A stretch of DNA of 64,000 nucleotides, taken from contig NZ_JABJXU010000012.1 in assembly GCF_013155265.1 (NCBI RefSeq), positions 23,594 through 87,593 of the forward strand, in the 5' to 3' direction. Origin of the DNA: Enterococcus sp. MMGLQ5-1. Lineage in GTDB: Bacteria; Bacillota; Bacilli; Lactobacillales; Streptococcaceae. Shown in pieces: positions 46,937-55,634 of this stretch (its first letter is position 1; the number at the start of each line of letters is the position of its first letter). Both the position numbers and the translations under genes were made by a program. The notes beneath the pieces are model-generated. The model had not been told where the DNA came from. It ran no database searches and saw only the letters and a program-made list of their open reading frames with translations.

Positions 46937-46972
46937 AAAAAAACAGTGCTAGGGATGGTAGCACTGTTTTAA
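46937..46972 (-). terminator. Terminator of folT
   Basis: AAAACAGTGCTA-GGGATGG-TAGCACTGTTTT: perfect 12-bp stem, 7-nt loop, T-rich on the minus strand, just past the folT stop. Confidence 0.85.
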
Positions 46973-46981
46973 TCTATTTTT

Positions 46982-47512
46982 TTATATATTAATTTTAGAT
47001 TGTTTTAAAAATTTTGCCTGTAATACTCTAGGTAAGACAAAGTAAACGATAATTACCTGAATCGGAATTGCGATTAAAACCTTGATTAATCTAGCAGGCA
47101 TCAACGACCAAAATGGCACCTGATACATAATTGTCAACCAAATCGGTGTTAAAAAAAGGGTATCCAGCAAGGTAATCGTGATATTTGCCATGATAATTCG
47201 TTTTAAGGTCAGCTCTTTACGATAATAAAAAAGACTGTATAAAACACCTGTAATTGCGGCCGAGAGCGTAAAGCCCGGAAAATACGGACCAGTCGGCTTT
47301 AGCATAAAACCGATAATGTCTGAAATACCAAAGGCAGTTGCTGAGGTAATTGGTCCAAATAAGGCACCAATTGCGGTGTGTGTGATAAATGCGCCATCGA
47401 TTCGCATAAATTGTGTATCAATACCTAAAACACGCTTTAGGATAATGCCTAAAGCCACTAAAACTGCGAGAAGCGTAATTGTTCTCACATTAAATCTTGT
47501 TTTTGTTGCCAT
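46982..47512 (-). CDS. folT: Folate ECF transporter S component FolT
   Basis: This 176-residue protein with about five TM helices (FITHTAIGALFGPI, GISDIIGFMLKPTGPYFPGFTLSA in blocks) binds folate for the energy-coupling-factor transporter; the shared EcfAA'T module must lie elsewhere. A tetrahydrofolate riboswitch in the leader confirms the substrate. ATG 47512 sits 8 bp from the SD AGGAG; the longer GTG start falls within that SD. Confidence 0.93.
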   Translation of the reverse strand: MATKTRFNVRTITLLAVLVALGIILKRVLGIDTQFMRIDGAFITHTAIGALFGPITSATAFGISDIIGFMLKPTGPYFPGFTLSAAITGVLYSLFYYRKELTLKRIIMANITITLLDTLFLTPIWLTIMYQVPFWSLMPARLIKVLIAIPIQVIIVYFVLPRVLQAKFLKQSKINI

Positions 47513-47530
47513 TTTTACCACTCCTATTTT

Positions 47531-47637
47531 AGAGTAGCCACTTTTAAGCAGCGAATGCGAAAATATTACCGCGGTTTCCCTTCGTCCATAGGCGACATCC
47601 CATCCTTATGACACTTAACGCAATATTTTCTACTCTG
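47531..47637 (-). promoter_or_regulatory. THF-I riboswitch controlling folT
   Basis: Minus-strand leader has P1 arms AGAGTAG (47630-47637 side) and CTACTCT (47531-47537 side) enclosing the conserved GCGTTAAGTGT, GGATGGGATGTCG, ACGAAGGG and CCGCGGTAATATTTTCGC blocks of the tetrahydrofolate riboswitch. The 3' P1 strand ends about 5 nt from the folT SD (TAGGAG), without a T run, so control is probably at translation. Confidence 0.93.
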
Positions 47638-47667
47638 TTGATTTGAACACCTTAGTGTCCGCTACCA

Positions 47668-47676
47668 ATTATAGCA
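47668..47676 (-). promoter_or_regulatory. Extended -10 promoter of folT
   Basis: TGC-TATAAT on the minus strand, about 30 bp before the riboswitch. A small hairpin GGACAC-TAAG-GTGTTC lies between. From here to 47895 the sequence is AT-rich with nothing further recognised. Confidence 0.6.
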
Positions 47677-47895
47677 TCATTTATCTAAAATCGCTCATTT
47701 GTCTTTCATATTTTCTCATATAACGATTAACTATGGCTGAGAGCGACGATAAGAAAAATATTTTCAATTTATTCTGAAATTTCTCACATTTTGTTTTATA
47801 CTAGGAAGAAATAGGTAAGACACATTGCTTCAAATCATTCTTGCTTCATTATTTGCTTTGATTACAACATCATTTTATTAAGGGAGTCAATTTAA

Positions 47896-48513
47896 TTGGA
47901 AATAAAATATGAAAATTATATTTGGGATTTAGGTGGTACTTTAATCGATAGCTATGCGGTAAGCGTCAATGTCTTTAAAAAGATACTCGCTGAATTTGGG
48001 ATTTTAACGGCGGAGGACATGATCTACCGACGAATGAAAAAGAGCTCAACTGAGGAGGCTGCAAAGTTTTTTGGCGTTGGAGACATTCATCACTTTATGA
48101 CACGGTACCGTGCAATGGAAAAGCCAATGCAAGAAAAACCAGTCTTATTTCCCGGTGCCAAAGAAACCTTGGAAGCAATTTGCAACCAAGGCGGTCAAAA
48201 TTTTGTAATCAGTCATCGCGACCATTCTGTCAATCAACTATTAGAAAATGCTGGTATTAAGAGCTTATTTACTGAAATTGTAACTAGCGACAATCAGCTA
48301 CCGCGCAAACCCAATCCAAGCTCCATTAACTATTTAATCGACAAATATCATTTAGAAAAATCAAAAACCATATTAATTGGAGACCGTGCTTTAGATATAG
48401 AAGCTGGTGAAAATGCTGAAATCTCAACTGCGCTTTTCAAATCAGACATAATTATTGCCCAAGTCAAACCTACTTATACCATCACTGAATTGAAAGAGCT
48501 ATTAACCATTTAA
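47896..48513 (+). CDS. HAD-superfamily protein with altered first motif
   Basis: This 205-residue protein has the HAD fold of the phosphoglycolate phosphatase group: cap domain about 15-85, motif II VISHRD, motif III Lys in RKPNP and motif IV GDRALDIEAG. Motif I reads DLGGTL rather than DxDGT, so the general acid/base Asp is replaced by Gly and phosphatase activity is doubtful. Start is TTG behind AGGGAG. It converges on the carbonic anhydrase gene with a 4-bp overlap. Confidence 0.85.
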   Translation: MEIKYENYIWDLGGTLIDSYAVSVNVFKKILAEFGILTAEDMIYRRMKKSSTEEAAKFFGVGDIHHFMTRYRAMEKPMQEKPVLFPGAKETLEAICNQGGQNFVISHRDHSVNQLLENAGIKSLFTEIVTSDNQLPRKPNPSSINYLIDKYHLEKSKTILIGDRALDIEAGENAEISTALFKSDIIIAQVKPTYTITELKELLTI

Positions 48514-49115
48514 AAACGGGCGATTTCTCGGTCTTGAAGCGGCTGTATCTTACGATTATTATTAGGATAATCCTTTTGATACAGCTCTAGCTGTGCCTGT
48601 GACACCTGAATAGGCGTATCCAAAACAATCCAGGTCACATCACTACTTAAAGGTGGCGTTGTTAATGAGCCTGTATATTTGTAACCTGACATTTGATTTG
48701 GTAGGAATTGGTCAATTGCTAAATAATCTGCTTTTTGTTCAATTAAGGCATTAAGGGCAGAACATTCTGCTCCAAGCTGAAGAAAAATCGCAATAACCAT
48801 TAATTCACCATAATCATTCCAATGAACTAGGTGCAGCTCACCCGGATACCCCTTACCGTCAATTTGATGCTCGCTTGTCGTATGGATATGAAATTGCTTA
48901 AAATAAAAAATCTTTTTATTCAAAGTAACCAAACCATCCCCAAAAACATAGGCATTTATTTCGTCAGTAATCATTGCTTCTATTTTAGACTGATAATCAA
49001 AGGTCAACCGAACAATCCGCTTTTCTGCAATTTCGGAATCAATATTGATTGGTGATTGATGATAACATTCTTCCTCACTCCATTTTTGCTCTTTATAATC
49101 TAGTCGTAATTTCAT
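48510..49115 (-). CDS. Alpha-class carbonic anhydrase
   Basis: This 201-residue zinc enzyme interconverts CO2 and bicarbonate. The family blocks are QSPINID (about residue 20), KQFHIHTTSEH with two Zn His, ELHLVHW with the third, and SLTTPPLSSDVTW with the Thr gatekeeper, then NNRKIQPLQDR. All ligands are intact. Unlike most bacterial alpha enzymes no signal peptide is seen, so it is likely cytoplasmic. SD is a short GGGG. Confidence 0.9.
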   Translation of the reverse strand: MKLRLDYKEQKWSEEECYHQSPINIDSEIAEKRIVRLTFDYQSKIEAMITDEINAYVFGDGLVTLNKKIFYFKQFHIHTTSEHQIDGKGYPGELHLVHWNDYGELMVIAIFLQLGAECSALNALIEQKADYLAIDQFLPNQMSGYKYTGSLTTPPLSSDVTWIVLDTPIQVSQAQLELYQKDYPNNNRKIQPLQDREIARF

Positions 49116-49313
49116 GCCAACCCCTATTCACTATAATATATAAAAAAGTTTATAAAAAATATTTTATTTTATATTATTATTAATCTTTTTAAAGTGCAAA
49201 GAAATGAACTACTTTTTTCCAAATGATTACATTTCAATAACGTTTTCGCAAAATTAATCTTTTCAACTATTTTTCTTGTATAATAAATATATTAAAAATA
49301 CAAAGGAATTATC

Positions 49314-51206
49314 ATGTCCAAAAAAATCTTGCACCTATTTATTTTGGTTGCTTGCTTCTTTCAATTTGAAAATGTCGTAAGTACCACTAACGCAACTCAG
49401 GATAATATTCAAGACTACTACCAGAAGCTAGTTGGCAAAACAGCAGTCAAGACAGACTATGGCGTTTTAGGCGTCGTTAAAACCGTAACAACCACTAATG
49501 ATCAGGTAATTGTGGTTTTAAATACAGGTGATGAAATCCCAGCAACTGATCAAACTGTCAAATATAATCAGCTTGATTCCGATTTTAAATTTAAGTTTTC
49601 CACTGGTGATAATATTTGGCTATCTGAAGCCAGCCAAGCTTACTCTGACAGTAGCCTTGCACAACAGTCAGGTAATTTAGCGAGCAATCAAAAAATAACC
49701 ATTCAAGCAAGTGGCTACAATCAGCTTGGTGAACCCTATTATCAAACTGACAAAGGGTACCTTTCAGCACAAGGTCAGTTTCAACTGATTCAAGCAAGTG
49801 AAGCTGATTATTATTTTGATAATCCAAATCAAGTACTCGTAGCTGGCGACACAGCGATTTATCGAGATAGTCTTCGCTTACAAAAAGATGAAACCATAAC
49901 GACTCAAGCTGTCCTTGAAATTGCCAAGGTAACGCTAGCAAAGGATGGTATTCCTGTTCTGCAGCTTTCAGATGGTCGATTTATCAGCGCTAACCGAAAA
50001 AACGCTCAATTTATTACTAATCAATATCAAAATTATTGGACAACCTTGCCAGAAGCGGTTATCAATTTAACAGCTGAAACAAAAACGGTGAGTCAGCTCA
50101 ATCAAAATACAACAGACGCTGAAGCACCAATCAAAAAGGGAACAATTATTCCAATTTCCGAATTAAGTGTTGACAAGCAAGGTATCCCTTACTTTAAAAC
50201 AGTAGCCGGCGACTATATTAAAGCCGAAAAAAATTTAGAAGCGATTAAATCAAACGCAACGGATAACTTTACAATTAATCCTAATTATTTACAAACAGCG
50301 AAAAAAATAATGGCTTACTCAGATGAAAATTTGAGTCAAAATGCAAAAGAAATTAATAAAAATAGCTTAGTAGAAATTGAAGCAATCGTCATTAATCAAA
50401 ATCAGCGACCTGTTTTAAAGACTAAGGATAATTTATATTTAAGTGCTGAAACTAAATCTTATAAAATCATTACTGATTATAAAATTTATCAGGTTCAGCA
50501 ATTGTTAAATCAGAAATATAATGATGCAAATCTTGGTGTTTATGTACAACGCGCAAGTGGCGGTGAAATCGCCTCAATCAATTCAAGTCAAGAAGTTCAT
50601 GCAGCAAGCACTGGCAAATTACCAGAAATTTATTATACACAAAAATTGATTAATGAAGGACAATTAAAGTTATCAGACCAGTGGCTTTATACAGCTGACG
50701 TCAATAGCTGGCAGGGCGCCTATGAAACAGCAGGTGCAGGTGTTATTAGTAAAACAGCCGATAATAAGCAATATTCAGTCCAATCAATCCTAGAAAAAAC
50801 ATGCCAAAGCTCAGATAATGTTGGCGCCAACTTTTTAGGCTATTATGCCACTCAAAAATATAATACCGACTTTCAAAATACTATTAATCAAATTGTTGGC
50901 TTTAAATGGGAGGTCGCAGCTAAAAAAACAACGGCTGAACGTAATGCAAAAATAATGTTAGCACTATATCAATTAGGTGGCGAAGCAATTGATTATTTAA
51001 GCCATACCGACTTTGATAATCAACGGATTTCTAAAAATATTGATGTTCAGGTCGCTCATAAAATTGGTGATGCCTATGACTATCGCCATGATGTCGGTAT
51101 CATATATGCTAATCAGCCTTTTGTCCTTTCAATCACAACGACTAATAACACTGATTATGATGTTATTTCTAACATCGCAGACGATATTTATTCAATTATG
51201 AAATAA
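49314..51206 (+). CDS. Secreted class A beta-lactamase-like serine hydrolase with SH3-like repeats
   Basis: This 630-residue protein has a signal peptide (about 1-27), then four divergent ~75-residue repeats ending in patterns such as GIPYFKT..GDYIKAEK (about 30-385), and a C-terminal penicillin-recognising domain (about 390-630). Catalytic motifs: STGK (SxxK, about residue 430), SDN (about 501) and KIG in place of KTG (about 581). It may be a cell-wall enzyme or a beta-lactamase relative; hydrolysis of antibiotics is not implied. SD AAAGGAA. Confidence 0.85.
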   Translation: MSKKILHLFILVACFFQFENVVSTTNATQDNIQDYYQKLVGKTAVKTDYGVLGVVKTVTTTNDQVIVVLNTGDEIPATDQTVKYNQLDSDFKFKFSTGDNIWLSEASQAYSDSSLAQQSGNLASNQKITIQASGYNQLGEPYYQTDKGYLSAQGQFQLIQASEADYYFDNPNQVLVAGDTAIYRDSLRLQKDETITTQAVLEIAKVTLAKDGIPVLQLSDGRFISANRKNAQFITNQYQNYWTTLPEAVINLTAETKTVSQLNQNTTDAEAPIKKGTIIPISELSVDKQGIPYFKTVAGDYIKAEKNLEAIKSNATDNFTINPNYLQTAKKIMAYSDENLSQNAKEINKNSLVEIEAIVINQNQRPVLKTKDNLYLSAETKSYKIITDYKIYQVQQLLNQKYNDANLGVYVQRASGGEIASINSSQEVHAASTGKLPEIYYTQKLINEGQLKLSDQWLYTADVNSWQGAYETAGAGVISKTADNKQYSVQSILEKTCQSSDNVGANFLGYYATQKYNTDFQNTINQIVGFKWEVAAKKTTAERNAKIMLALYQLGGEAIDYLSHTDFDNQRISKNIDVQVAHKIGDAYDYRHDVGIIYANQPFVLSITTTNNTDYDVISNIADDIYSIMK

Positions 51207-51284
51207 TTAATTAATTGTTTCAGCGTGACGACAGCAAACCAATTATTATATAATAGAGCTATTAATAAAAAATTGGAGTTATTT

Positions 51285-51875
51285 ATGAATATCATCGTAA
51301 TTATTTTAGTCTTATATTTTATCAAGGAGCAGTTTAGCTTTAATCGACTACAAAAATTGAATTATCTATTCTTACCAGTGCTATCAATCTACCAAGTTGC
51401 AACAAATTTCAAATTAAATCAGTTAAACATCATTTTATTAATAGTGACGATCCTAATCGGAATAGTAGTTGGTTATTATCAATCACGCTATGCGCAAATT
51501 AAGCGTGAGCTAAAGCCAGTTTATATCTATTATGATGATGAGCATAACGAAAGAAAAATTTATAAAAGAGGCATTTTAGTAAAGGGTGGTCGCTCGTATA
51601 TCGTTGGCTGGATAATCATTTTTGCAATTCAAATCATGATTCAATATCTTGTATTAGTTGATAAAGGGCCTATTCAAAATGAGCTTTACCATGAATTATT
51701 AGCAGATTTCTTTTCAATTTATCGCCTTAAATCCCTAGGAGAATCAGCCGATCACTGGTATGTTTGGGCACTGTATGGGACATCTAATCTTTTTTACTTG
51801 AATTTTCTATGCAGACGACACCCAACGGTTAGAGAAGCACTCTTCAATTCTGACAAAGAGATACTGGAATCCTAA
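51285..51875 (+). CDS. Multi-TM membrane protein of unknown function
   Basis: This 196-residue protein has about five TM helices (roughly 1-12, 27-40, 47-64, 108-125, 157-172), with a charged cytoplasmic loop between TM3 and TM4 (YYDDEHNERKIYKRG). I do not recognise the family firmly; layout faintly recalls DUF1453/CcdC. The ATG at 51285 has SD TTGGAG; a longer reading from 51225 has none. It follows the beta-lactamase-like gene by 78 bp. Confidence 0.65.
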   Translation: MNIIVIILVLYFIKEQFSFNRLQKLNYLFLPVLSIYQVATNFKLNQLNIILLIVTILIGIVVGYYQSRYAQIKRELKPVYIYYDDEHNERKIYKRGILVKGGRSYIVGWIIIFAIQIMIQYLVLVDKGPIQNELYHELLADFFSIYRLKSLGESADHWYVWALYGTSNLFYLNFLCRRHPTVREALFNSDKEILES

Positions 51876-51894
51876 CTGATTTACAAAGGTGATT

Positions 51895-52566
51895 TAACGA
51901 CGTAAGCAAAGGGGCTAAATCAGCTTACTTGGAAGGTTACATCTAGTTTTAGTATTTAAACTAAGTTTTTTAAAGCGCTCTTTACTTGCTTGTAAAAGCA
52001 AGTTTTAAATGTCTACCTTGCCGACTAACAGACAATTTTTGAAAATCATAAGAATTGTCTGAGCGCAGAGCGTACTTATATGAAACTTTCTAGCAGATTT
52101 AGCCCTTAATGCGACACTGTGAACTTATGTCTAAATTTATCATGCTGGACAGACTACTATTTTAAATCATTCTTTACTTGCAAATATCCAGAAATTTATC
52201 TATTTTTCTATGGCATTGAAGTTGTCAATTTAGCAACTTACGTAAAAGCTAAGTGTGATTGCTTACCAAACTCTAATCTGGCCAAAAAAATAGAAAGTTA
52301 CACATAAATATACACATAGTACCTCTTATGTTTCACCTTCTACTCGAATTCTTTTAGAGCTATGATGAACAGTAAACAATAAATTTAAGACATCTGAAGC
52401 TTAACGCTTTAGCATTCTAGTTGCATTGTTGAAAAATTTTATTGTTTCGGTAAAGCACAGGTGCTAGATAAACAAGGTGCTTTATCTATTTGAACAGGTT
52501 TGAGAGATAAAGTCCGTCAATTACGAACATTATGAAAGCGACAAGGGCTTATGTCATAGGTCCCTT
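51895..52566 (+). repeat. Degenerate long copy of dispersed repeat family 1
   Basis: The copy starts with TTTAACGACGTA, as at the left end of the other copies, and ends with GTCAATTACGAACATTATGAAAG and a decayed tail hairpin. It contains ATTTGAACAGGTTTGAGAGA (compare 29.34 kb). A family 2 element is nested in its left third. The 767-bp gap 51876-52642 holds no gene I can support; the 62-codon frame at 52119 has no SD and odd composition. Confidence 0.5.
51912..52105. repeat. MITE-like dispersed repeat, family 2, long copy
   Basis: Terminal inverted repeats GGGCTAAATCAGC (51912-51924) and GCAGATTTAGCCC (52093-52105) match at 12 of 13 positions. It shares CTGAGCGCAG and TACTTATATGAAACTTTCTAGC (in parts) with the copy at 43.6 kb. 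Internal hairpins: ACTTGCTT/AAGCAAGT and GACAATT/AATTGTC. Confidence 0.7.
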
Positions 52567-52583
52567 ATAAAAACATTAAAAAA

Positions 52584-52619
52584 AGCTTAGAAACAAAGCT
52601 AACGCTCGGCTTCTAAGCT
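52584..52619 (-). terminator. Terminator of the 52.6-kb membrane protein gene
   Basis: AGCTTAGAA / TTCTAAGCT with inner AAAGC/GGCTT pairing, followed on the minus strand by six T. Confidence 0.7.
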
Positions 52620-52642
52620 ATATCTTACAATATTCATCTATG

Positions 52643-52957
52643 CTAATGTTTGCTTCTTAAGTGCTGATAGAAATGTTTACTAACCTTCACGGTCATAAAA
52701 CTGACAGCAGCAGCCAAAAAAATTGCGATAAAAACAGGTAAAGAGGTAAAAAATAATAATAGCATATAACTGAGCAAAACAGTTAAAATACCTTCAATTG
52801 CTACTTGTGCAAAAAAGAACAAATCGTCGATATCCTTCTGCTCCGGGGCAACAATTAATGGAATCTTATCAATCGCTGGAGTCTGTATTGATTCTTGTAT
52901 GATTTCTTGTGAATCGACCCATTCAACCGATTCAAATTCTACTTTTCGAGCTTCCAA
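52643..52957 (-). CDS. Small membrane protein with C-terminal hydrophobic hairpin
   Basis: This 104-residue protein is of unknown family. An acidic cytosolic N-terminal half (about 1-55) precedes two closely spaced TM helices (about 56-75 and 78-95) and a basic tail (HFYQHLRSKH). I prefer TTG 52957 because AGGAGAG lies 5-6 bases upstream; an ATG at 52987 would add ten residues and has no SD. Flanked by its own terminator, so likely real. Confidence 0.6.
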   Translation of the reverse strand: MEARKVEFESVEWVDSQEIIQESIQTPAIDKIPLIVAPEQKDIDDLFFFAQVAIEGILTVLLSYMLLLFFTSLPVFIAIFLAAAVSFMTVKVSKHFYQHLRSKH

Positions 52958-53195
52958 ACACTCTCTCCTCACCATTAATTCAATCATTTAATCTATTACT
53001 CATTTTATCACTAATTTCGAATAGATAATATAGATTTTTTTATTACTTTCTTTGCAATTTTGTTACATTTATGTACCAATTAATTCATCTCGGCTTTCTG
53101 AAATTATTATTAAGGACTTATCAAAGTTTTTTATAAGTGTTAAACTATAAGTTATGTATTGTTCTGATTAATCTTCAATAAGCAAGGGAGTAACC

Positions 53196-54122
53196 ATGTT
53201 TTCAATAGAAATTACAGCAACCTGTGAATCAATTTCCCAGGCAAAACAGCTGCTTACAACAGAAATTGACTATCTCTACTTTGGTGATGAAAAATTCGCA
53301 CTAAGAATGCCAAATGCTTTTTCATGGTCTGAAATTGAATTATTGACACAGCTCGCTCATCAAGCAAATAAAAAAGTCACAGTCGCTGTTAATGCCATTA
53401 TGCATCCGGATAAAATGAAAGCAATTCCTGAATATCTCAGCTTTCTGGCTCAAATCGGCGTTGATCGCATCACAGTCGGTGATACTGGCGTAATATTTGT
53501 GATTAATCGTGACCAGCTTAAATTGCCATTTATTTACGATGCCTCAACCATGGTAACAAGTGCTAGACAAATCAATTTTTGGGCAGGACATGGGGCAATC
53601 GGTGCGGTACTGGCAAGAGAAATTCCTAAATTAGAGCTCGAAAATCTTTCACAAAAGCTAACCGTTTTTGGACAAATTCAAGTTTATGGTGCAAGCGTCA
53701 TTCACCAATCAAAGCGACCATTATTACAAAATTATTATAATTTTATTGGCTCTGATGAGGCGAAGTCTAAAGAACGAAATCTTTTTTTATCCGAACCTAA
53801 AAAGCAAGAAACCCACTATTCAATTTATGAGGATAGCCATGGCACACATATTTTTGCTAATAATGATTTAAATTTAATGCCAGTTTTAAATGAATTAGCA
53901 GCGATGCAATTAAATCATTGGCTGTTGGATGGTATCTATACCTCTGGCGAAGCATTCGTCGAAATCACTAAATTATTTTCACAGGCCAAAATTGCGCTTG
54001 AAAATCAAAACTGGGATTTAACACAGGCGAGCTTGTTAGCAGAAAAAGTGCGTGAGTTACATCCTAAATCACGGGGCTTAGATACAGGCTTCTATCAAAT
54101 TGACCCTGAATCAATAAAATAA
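53196..54122 (+). CDS. U32 peptidase-like protein, tRNA hydroxylation subunit (YrrN/TrhP1-like)
   Basis: This 308-residue U32-family protein (ITATCESISQAKQLL, YLYFGDEKFALR, VNAIMHP, DYDASTM-type strand) is of the shorter partner type. In Bacillus yrrN and yrrO encode the pair needed for prephenate-dependent 5-hydroxyuridine in tRNA; the same tandem order here supports that role. Peptidase activity is not expected for this branch. SD AAGGGAG. Confidence 0.85.
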   Translation: MFSIEITATCESISQAKQLLTTEIDYLYFGDEKFALRMPNAFSWSEIELLTQLAHQANKKVTVAVNAIMHPDKMKAIPEYLSFLAQIGVDRITVGDTGVIFVINRDQLKLPFIYDASTMVTSARQINFWAGHGAIGAVLAREIPKLELENLSQKLTVFGQIQVYGASVIHQSKRPLLQNYYNFIGSDEAKSKERNLFLSEPKKQETHYSIYEDSHGTHIFANNDLNLMPVLNELAAMQLNHWLLDGIYTSGEAFVEITKLFSQAKIALENQNWDLTQASLLAEKVRELHPKSRGLDTGFYQIDPESIK

Positions 54123-54158
54123 TCGTGAAATGATATAAACATTAAAGGAAGGCTTAAC

Positions 54159-55439
54159 ATGAAACAATTAAAAAGACCAGAGGTTTTGGCACCCGCAGGC
54201 ACCTTAGAAAAATTAAAAACGGCAATTCACTATGGCGCTGATGCGGTTTATATTGGTGGCAATGCCTATGGCTTACGTAGTCGCGCCGGAAACTTCTCAC
54301 TTGAAGAAATGGCTGAGGGGGTAGCCTACGCTAGAGCACATGATGCAAAGGTTTATGTTGCGGCAAATATGGTCACCCACGAGGGTAATGAAATTGGGGC
54401 AGGGGATTTTTTTAGAGAGCTACGTGATGTAGGTATCTCAGCCGTTATCGTATCCGATCCTGCGTTAATCGAAATCTGTGCAACTGAAGCACCCGGCTTA
54501 CCAATTCATTTATCTACCCAAGCAAGTGCAACTAATTATGAAACCTTAGAATTTTGGAAATCACTAGGCTTAGAGCGAGTCGTCTTGGCACGTGAAGTTT
54601 CAATGAGCGAATTAGCTGAAATTAGAGAACATACCGACATTGAAATTGAGGCATTTATTCATGGGGCAATGTGTATTTCTTACTCAGGTCGTTGTGTCTT
54701 GAGTAATCATATGTCAATGCGCGATGCCAATCGTGGTGGCTGCTCACAATCCTGTCGCTGGAAATATGACCTTTATGATTTACCTTTCGGCGAAGAACGA
54801 CGGAGCATTCAAGGTGAAATTCCAGAAGAATTTTCAATGAGTGCGGTGGATATGTCGATGATTGAGCATATCCCTGACCTAATCGAAAATGGGGTTGACT
54901 CCTTCAAAATTGAGGGTCGAATGAAATCAATTCATTATGTTTCAACCGTTTCTAATGTCTATAAGGCTGCAGTTGATAGCTATATCGCTGATCCGGAGCA
55001 TTATCAGCTCAAACAAGAATGGGTTGATGAGCTTTGGAAGGTTGCACAGCGTGAATTAGCAACTGGCTTTTATTATCAAACGCCCTCTGAAAAGGAACAG
55101 CTGTTTGGTGCACGCCGAAAAATTCCTGAATATAAATTTGTTGGTGAGGTGCTGAGCTATGATGAAATCACTGGTCTGGCAACCATTCGCCAACGTAATG
55201 TGATTACTCTTGGTGACGAAATTGAGTTTTATGGACCACATTTCAAACACTTCGAAACAACAGTCTGTGATTTGCGTAATGAAGAAGGCGAGCTGATTGA
55301 ACGCGCACCGAATCCAATGGCAGTATTGACTATTCCAGTGCCAGAGGCAGTGACACCCGGTGATATGATTCGACGTAAGGCCGAAGGCTTAATTAACCTT
55401 TACCAAAAAGATGGTACCAGTAAAACTGTTCGTGCCTAA
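54159..55439 (+). CDS. U32 peptidase-like protein, tRNA hydroxylation subunit (YrrO/TrhP2-like)
   Basis: This 426-residue U32 protein has PEVLAPAGTLEKLKTAIHYGADAVY in the first 40 residues, the family signature around EAFIHGAMCISYSGRC, then the Cys set GGCSQSCRW likely to bind an Fe-S cluster, and a C-terminal beta-rich domain (about 325-426). It lies 37 bp after its shorter partner. SD AAAGGAAGG. Confidence 0.9.
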   Translation: MKQLKRPEVLAPAGTLEKLKTAIHYGADAVYIGGNAYGLRSRAGNFSLEEMAEGVAYARAHDAKVYVAANMVTHEGNEIGAGDFFRELRDVGISAVIVSDPALIEICATEAPGLPIHLSTQASATNYETLEFWKSLGLERVVLAREVSMSELAEIREHTDIEIEAFIHGAMCISYSGRCVLSNHMSMRDANRGGCSQSCRWKYDLYDLPFGEERRSIQGEIPEEFSMSAVDMSMIEHIPDLIENGVDSFKIEGRMKSIHYVSTVSNVYKAAVDSYIADPEHYQLKQEWVDELWKVAQRELATGFYYQTPSEKEQLFGARRKIPEYKFVGEVLSYDEITGLATIRQRNVITLGDEIEFYGPHFKHFETTVCDLRNEEGELIERAPNPMAVLTIPVPEAVTPGDMIRRKAEGLINLYQKDGTSKTVRA

Positions 55440-55499
55440 GCCATCGATTACTATGCTTGATTTATTTTTCCACCCTATATTTATCTACCATTGAATAGA

Positions 55500-55544
55500 G
55501 TTCATCTAAAATATTGCTTATTTTGGGTGAACTTATATTTTTTT
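55500..55544 (+). terminator. Terminator after the U32 pair
   Basis: GTTCATC-AAAATA / TATTTTGGGTGAAC (with G-T pairs) followed by a T run. Confidence 0.7.
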
Positions 55545-55634
55545 ACAGATAATTTTCAGAATTTTCTTTCATCACTTACTATAATTTGCTAAAATTAAAG
55601 CAATATTATTTTTATGGTTAAAAGGAGCCGATTA

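Noticed and set aside
52119..52307. 62-codon plus-strand frame in the 52-kb gap
   Set aside because: No SD, starts at the edge of a family 2 repeat and shows no recognisable motif; likely chance or relic.
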